Source: Heloderma charlesbogerti (taxonomy: Eukaryota > Chordata > Lepidosauria > Squamata > Helodermatidae). Taken from it: a stretch of 64,000 nt of DNA. Below, piece by piece: positions 59,150-64,000 of the stretch. A program made the translations under genes and the position numbers. Each line of letters opens with the position of its first letter. The first letter of the stretch is position 1. The stretch covers positions 2,086,279-2,150,278 of the forward strand of contig JANEZZ010001953.1 of assembly GCA_026122225.1 (NCBI GenBank). Reading direction: 5' to 3'. The notes below the pieces were generated by a model. It saw only the letters and a program-made list of their open reading frames with translations. It was not told the origin of the DNA and did not search any database.

Positions 59150-59755
59150 CTCATAAGCAACTATGCTCTCAAGATATCAAAAAAGAACTACATATTCCAA
59201 AATTAAACTAATGTCATTTAGCACTGAAAACCAAAATCTTACTATCATAGGACAAGTCCAAAAGGTATGTAGAATGCTTGCTCTCCCGGAGCCACATATC
59301 CAACATTTATCTTCAGCCTACATATAGATCTTAAGTCTAGCTAGTGTTAAATACCATCTAAACGTAAGCGTATAAAAACTTCCTTTGATATTCATGTATT
59401 GTATGTTTTCAGTTTGACCTTCCAAATCCACTCCCACATCCTCTGGTCAATGTTTCTTTCTAGCTCCTTTTCCCAGTTGCTCTGATATGAGTTCTGCCTT
59501 ACTTCTAGTTTAGTCAGTATTCTATAGATTTAATGTTTTCCTGGATAAATTACTTCTAATTATCATTTCACATTCAGAACAGTCCCTCAAGGAACCATAT
59601 TTAACTATTAAATTTACAATTAAATGTCTTACTTGTAAGTACTGGAAAAGTGGGATATAGTTTTGCCCTATTTGTTCATTAATTTCCCCATGTAGCTCAT
59701 TTCTGAGCAATTTCCTGATCTATATTAAATTATTTTCTTCCCAAATTTTCATATT
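59150..59755 (-). mobile_element. L1 LINE C-terminal region, antisense, left part
   Basis: Minus frames give KCWICGSGRASILHTFWTCP (a CWxCG...H...C cysteine-histidine motif of L1 ORF2), GSFYTLTFRWYLTLARLKIY and LLRNELHGEINEQIGQNYIP. This is the end of a non-mammalian L1 ORF2. It is split by a BovB fragment. Confidence 0.75.
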
Positions 59756-60001
59756 TGTTGTTGTTGTTCAGTCGTGTCCGACTCTTTGTGACCCCATGGA
59801 CCATAGCACGCCAGGCCTTCCTGTCCTGCGCTCTCTCCCGGAGTGTGCTCAAGTCCATATTCATTGCATCAGTGATGCTATCTAGCCATCTCATCCTCTG
59901 CAGTCCCCTTCTCCTTTTGCCTTCAGTCTTTCCAACCATCAGGGTCTTTTCCAGAGAGTTTTCTCTTCGCATTAGGTGGCTAAAATATTTGAGCTTCAGC
60001 A
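59756..60001 (-). mobile_element. BovB 3'-end fragment, antisense, with 13-bp duplication
   Basis: About 246 bp beginning TGTTGTTGTTGTTCAGTCGT (inverse of the BovB tail). The minus frame encodes LKLKYFSHLMRRENSLEKTL and the terminal AWRAMVHGVTKSRTRLN. A perfect 13-bp duplication AAATTTTCATATT lies at 59743-59755 and 60002-60014. Severely 5'-truncated, yet a genuine retrotransposition event. Confidence 0.95.
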
Positions 60002-60014
60002 AAATTTTCATATT

Positions 60015-60100
60015 CCCCCCCCCAATATTTATAGTCTGTTCAATTCATTACTGTTAATGGTGAAAAACCAGGGCTTAGTTTACCTGCTCCTAGTTTAAAC
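60015..60100. other. Short spacer between L1 and CR1
   Basis: A C-run at 60015-60024 (part of a longer C-tract) and AT-rich sequence, probably the last recognisable L1 bases; no other content. Confidence 0.4.
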
Positions 60101-60721
60101 CTATTCTCTTTCCTGATTCCTAACTGAACAGAGCAGAGGAAGCTTCCCCAGCTGGTCTAGGGGCTATACAAGCAAGCAAGCTCCCAGAGCGCATGAACAG
60201 GGAGAGCAAACAGGAGTTTGGCAGGGGAATTGCAGTGGAAAAGGAGACAAAGACAAAACACTAAGTGGGCTGGAGAAAGCCCAGGGACTTTCTACTCTGA
60301 GTCTCCGTGTGCTCACCATGTGCTCCTGAGAGCTCCAATTGAAAGGGCGTATCCTGAGAGCTGGGACTGAAGGGGAGTGGCCTGATTATTCTCAGCAGCT
60401 GTGTGGGTGGGGAGTTTCATTCTGTTTCCTGACTCCTATCTCAGCAGAGCAGAGGAAGCTGCCCCAGCTGGTCTAGAGGCTATACAAGCAAGCAAGCTCC
60501 CAGAGGGTGAGCGATCAGAGCGAGCAAACAGGGACAGCAAACAGGAGTTTGGCAGGGGAGGTCAAGGAGGAGGTCCCTAACAATTTTTTAAAATTTCTTT
60601 TTCTTCTAGCACACACTTCTATACCAGTGGGACTCTGTTGTTAACCTCCCATGAATAGAGGACAAAGCACAGGCTATTCCAGTACAATCAGAAAGCTAGA
60701 AACAAAAAGGGAATAAAGATT

Positions 60722-61729
60722 ATGGAAGGAAAAGACTCTCCAGTGATGGTGACCTGCAAGGTGTGTGCAATGTTTGTTTTCTTGCCTGAGATCAACATGG
60801 CCTACACGTGCAACAAGTGCAAGCTGATTACACGGTTGGAAGAAAAGGTAAGAGGACTGGACCCTCAAGGGAATGAGAGAAGATGAAGGGTTCTTAGACA
60901 TAACGGTGGAACTACAGCAGTGAAGCGAAGTACAGAAGAGCAACAGCAAGCTGAGGCTGAAGAGGAAAATGCTGAGGTGAGGAAAAATGAAGTAGAGGAT
61001 ACTCCTTGGGAAAGGCTGACAGTTAGGAGCAGAAGAACTAGAAGCCACTCTACACCAGTGGAAGCAGTGGAACAATGGAACTGTTTTCAGGTACTTGAGG
61101 ATGAGACTGGAGGACAGCATGCAGAGGAAGAATTACAGGGGACCCCGCATAAGAGCGAGCAAGAGGCTGAATGTCAGTCAAGCAGAGGCAATGAAAACAA
61201 GGCCTACAACAACAAGAAGAAAAGAGTAGTAGTTGTGGGAGACTCCTTGCTGCATGGGATTGAAACCCAAGTGTGTCGCAAAGACCCATGGACTCATCAG
61301 GTATGCTGTCTCCTGGGAGGATGGATTAAAGATGTGACTGAAAGATTGCCTACACTCATAAAGCCCACTGACAGGTATCCTTTTCTTCTCATCCATGTGG
61401 GAACAAATGATACTGCCAAGCGGAGGTATGAAGAAATCATGTCAGACTTGGAAGCTTTGGGAAGGAAACTCAACAACTTTGCGGCCCAGATAGTTTTCTC
61501 ATCCATCCTTCCACTAGTTAGAAGAGGGATAGAAAGGGAAAGAAAAATACTCCGGGTGAATGACTGGCTACGAAGGTGGAGCCAACGAGAGAGATCTGGA
61601 TTCTGGAACCACGGGCTATACTTCCTGGAAGATGGAATGTTGGCAAGGGATGGGTTGCACCTCACAAAGGCTGGGAAGAATGTGTTTGGCCACAGCATGA
61701 AGAACTTCATCAGGAGGCCTTTAAACTGA
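60722..61729 (+). CDS. CR1 ORF1 with zinc-hook start and SGNH esterase
   Basis: The ATG at 60722 begins MEGKDSPVMVTCKVCAMFVF, then AYTCNKCKLITRLEEKVRGL: two CxxC pairs and a short heptad-like helix. A stop near 60884 interrupts it, and a 269-aa frame runs from 60920 to 61729. It has KKRVVVVGDSLLHGIE (Ser nucleophile), LLIHVGTNDTAKR (Asn) and LARDGLHLTKAGKNVFG (Asp-His), the full SGNH hydrolase set in one frame, and ends MKNFIRRPLN. ORF1 of this CR1 type combines a nucleic-acid-binding start with an esterase (family knowledge); the biochemical role is not fixed. Confidence 0.86.
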
Positions 61730-61879
61730 ATCTTATGGGGAAGGGAGACGTAAAGTTGGGTGTATCAGTGGACAAAGGCTTATGCCCCCCACAACGGAAA
61801 GAAGAGCTCTAATACTGGCCAATTGTAGTCTTCCAAAAATGTAGGAAGAAAGCCAGACTGTAAAGCACATGGTCTTCGA

Positions 61880-62521
61880 TGTCTATATACTAATGCCCAG
61901 ACTATGGGAAACAAACAGAATAACCTTGAACTCTTAATACAGGAGGGAAAATATGACTTGATAGGTGTAACTTAGACTTGGTGGGATGACCCCCGCGACT
62001 GGAATACATCAATTGAAGGATATAACTTGTTCAAAAAGAACAGGAGGGACAGAAGGGGAGGTGCAGTCGCACCATATGTTAAAAATATATATCTCTGCAC
62101 AGAAATACAGGTGGATGGGCTTGGCAGCCCCATCGAGAGCATATGGGTGAAAATAAATGGAGCAAAGAATAAAAGGAACATGGTGGTTGGAGTCTACTAC
62201 CGGCTACCCAATCAAGGAGAAGACAAGGATGAAACTTTTGAAAAACAAATTGCCAATGTTTCAAGGAAGCATGATGAAGTAATGGGGGACTTCAATTTCC
62301 CCAATATTTGTTGGGAGACAAATTCTGCAAAAAGTGGCCCCTCCAAGAGATTCCTGACTTGTGTTGCGGACAACTTCCTCCTACAGAAAGTAGAGGAAGG
62401 AACTAGAGGATCGGCTATCCTTGACTTGATCCTAATCAACAGAGATGACTTAGTGGATAATATAGCACTTACAGGAACTCTGGGGAAAAGTGACCATGTT
62501 ATACTTCATTCTTGGTTCTAA
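61880..62521 (+). pseudogene. CR1 ORF2 endonuclease part, broken
   Basis: The frame 62027-62521 has ESIWVKINGAKNKRNMVVGV, KHDEVMGDFNFPNICWETNS (GDFN present) and LGKSDHVILHSWF (SDH present). The start region NAQTMGNKQNNLELL lies just upstream in a frame ended by a TAG near 61973. Catalytic blocks remain although the ORF is split. Confidence 0.82.
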
Positions 62522-62739
62522 AGGAAGGAAAAGCTGAGTGTAGCCAAACATGTACCCTGGATTTTAGGAAAGCCAATTTTAATAAACTCAAAACAATGAT
62601 CAGTAAGGTCCCATGGTGAGCAACTCTAATCAGAAAAGAAGTCCAAGATGGGTGGGAGTTTTTTTAAAAGGAAATTCTAAAGGCACAATTACAAACAATT
62701 CCAACAAGAAAAAAAGGCGGAAGGCAACAGAAGAAGCCA

Positions 62740-63798
62740 GTGTGGCTTCACAAAAAGTTTAGAGATGATCTGAAAACAACAAAAGACACATATAGGAAGT
62801 GGAAGGAAGGTCAAGCTACAAAGGAAGAGTACAGGCAGGTAGCACAGAATTGCAGGGATGGTGTCAGGAAGGCTAAAGCTGAGAATGAGCTGAGGTTAGC
62901 GAGGAAGGCTAAAAGCAACAAAAAAGCTTTCTTCAGATAGGTGCATAATAAAAGACAGAGGAAAGACATGGTGGTTCAATTATTAAATAAAAATGGCAAA
63001 ATGATAACAGATGACAAAGAAAAGGTAGAAGTGCTCAATTCCTACTTTGGCTCAGTCTTCTCCTGAAAGAGGGTCTATGAGCCCCCTCATAGTACAGGCT
63101 GAAGGGACAGGATTGCAGTTTGAGATCGATAGGCATATGGTCAAGGAACACCAGGGTGAGATGAACTGCATCCTAGAGTTATAAAGGAACTAGCAGAAGA
63201 AATCACAGAGGACAGGTGAAGTGCCAGATGACTGGAGGAGGACTAAGGTTGTCCCTATCTTCAAAAAGGGCAAAAAGGAGGAGCCCGGGAACTGCAGACC
63301 AGTCAGTCTGACATCAATCCCTGGGAACATTCTGGAGCAGATTATAAAGTAATCCATCTGTAAGCACCTTGAAAACAATGCAGGGATTACTCGAAGTCAA
63401 CATTGATTTGCCAAGAACAAATCCTGCCAGGTGAATCTGAACTCATTTTTGATCAGGTCACCTCCCTTGTGGACTGTGGAAATGGCGTGGACATCATATA
63501 CCACGACTTCAGCAAAGCTTTCGACAAAGTGCCCCACGATATCCTGATTAGCAAACTAGCTAAAAGTGGGCAAGATGAAACAACGATCAGGTGGATCCAG
63601 TTGGCTACAGAATTGGACTCAAAGAGTGCTTATCGATGGGTTTTTCTCAAACTGGGGAGAGGTAACAAGCGGGCTACCACAGGGCTCTTCAACATTTTTA
63701 CTAAAGACTTGGAGGAGGAAGTGCAGGGAATGCTGATCAAATCTGCAGATGACACAAAATTGGGTGGGATAGCTAATACCGTCCAAGACAGAAACTGA
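62740..63798 (+). pseudogene. CR1 ORF2 reverse transcriptase part, broken
   Basis: Frames 62740-62940 (QVAQNCRDGVRKAKAENELR) and 63403-63798 (IIYHDFSKAFDKVPHDIL, KSADDTKLGGIAN) show the linker and palm, with the ADD box present. The fingers segment at 63160-63350 has deletions (PGNCRPVSLTSIPGNILEQI in another frame) and about 30 bp are missing at the GVPQGSVLGPV block. The element continues past the right edge. Confidence 0.82.
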
Positions 63799-64000
63799 AT
63801 TCAAAGTGATCTTGATAGACTGGAGCACTGGGCAGAAAACAACAGAATGACATTTAATAGGGATAAATGCCAAGTTCTGCACCTGGGAAAAAAGAAAACA
63901 AAAAAAGAAAGAACCAAATGCAACACATGTTTTACAGCAATAACAAGGTTAACAAGATGGGACAAAAACTTTGGGCTCAAACCAATAATACAAGCGAGAA

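Larger units (their letters stand above)
60101..64000 (+). mobile_element. CR1 LINE with 5' region, ORF1 and ORF2 (cut by window edge)
   Basis: The most 5'-complete CR1 here. Two tandem copies of a 5' leader segment (AGCAGAGGAAGCT...CCCCAGCTGGTCTA...AGCAAACAGGAGTTTGGCAG) start near 60108 and 60426, a period of about 320 bp. ORF1 follows from 60722, then ORF2 from about 61880 until the window ends in the RT C-terminal region. Frames are broken in ORF2, but ORF1 is nearly open. Confidence 0.92.

Overview
This is vertebrate nuclear DNA, almost certainly from a squamate reptile (lizard or snake). The evidence is spliced exons of a vertebrate gene set in very long introns, together with RTE-BovB, CR1 and L2-like LINEs, old non-mammalian-type L1, Tc1/mariner, hAT-type MITEs and solo LTRs. 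BovB beside abundant CR1 and L2 is the classic squamate mix; the species cannot be named. There are no bacterial genes, operons, CRISPR arrays or viral genomes.

Host gene: five consecutive coding exons of TANC2 lie on the minus strand at 48332-48521, 37087-37350, 12703-12828, 1542-1823 and 180-313, in transcription order. Every junction has a GT donor and AG acceptor and joins in frame. They cover the serine/threonine-rich N-terminal region through the P-loop NTPase with its Walker A motif. The ankyrin and TPR exons lie off the left edge and the first exons off the right edge. The rest of the window is intron.

Layout: 5.9-10.7 kb is an antisense CR1 split by a nearly intact full-length BovB with a 10-bp target duplication. 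13.2-15.8 kb holds a hAT MITE and two copies of a GC-rich fold-back element. 15.8-20.4 kb holds two sense L2-like LINEs. 20.6-22.0 kb is an old L1 with a MITE inside. 24.5-26.1 kb is a 5'-truncated CR1. About 26.5-36.1 kb is a decayed antisense LINE that received a solo LTR and a Tc1 transposon; the Tc1 was itself split by a 4.2-kb CR1. 40.7-43.4 kb is a second BovB, 44.0-44.6 kb a second solo LTR, 47.0-47.4 kb a hAT MITE. 49.4-51.1 kb holds three non-autonomous DNA elements. 52.1-54.6 kb is an antisense CR1, and 54.6-59.0 kb antisense L2-like sequence holding an unclassified 1.1-kb insertion and a third fold-back element. 59.1-60.0 kb is L1 with a BovB tail inserted, and 60.1 kb to the right edge is a CR1 with its 5' region and both ORFs.

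The most unusual object is the fold-back hAT-like family (13371-13566, 14886-15820, 57119-57871). Its core is a palindrome made of smaller palindromes. In the two longer copies it is flanked by short ATG-started frames that end exactly at outward-facing consensus splice donors in phase 0. This looks like a mobile bidirectional promoter plus first exons. That reading is inference and needs transcript data.
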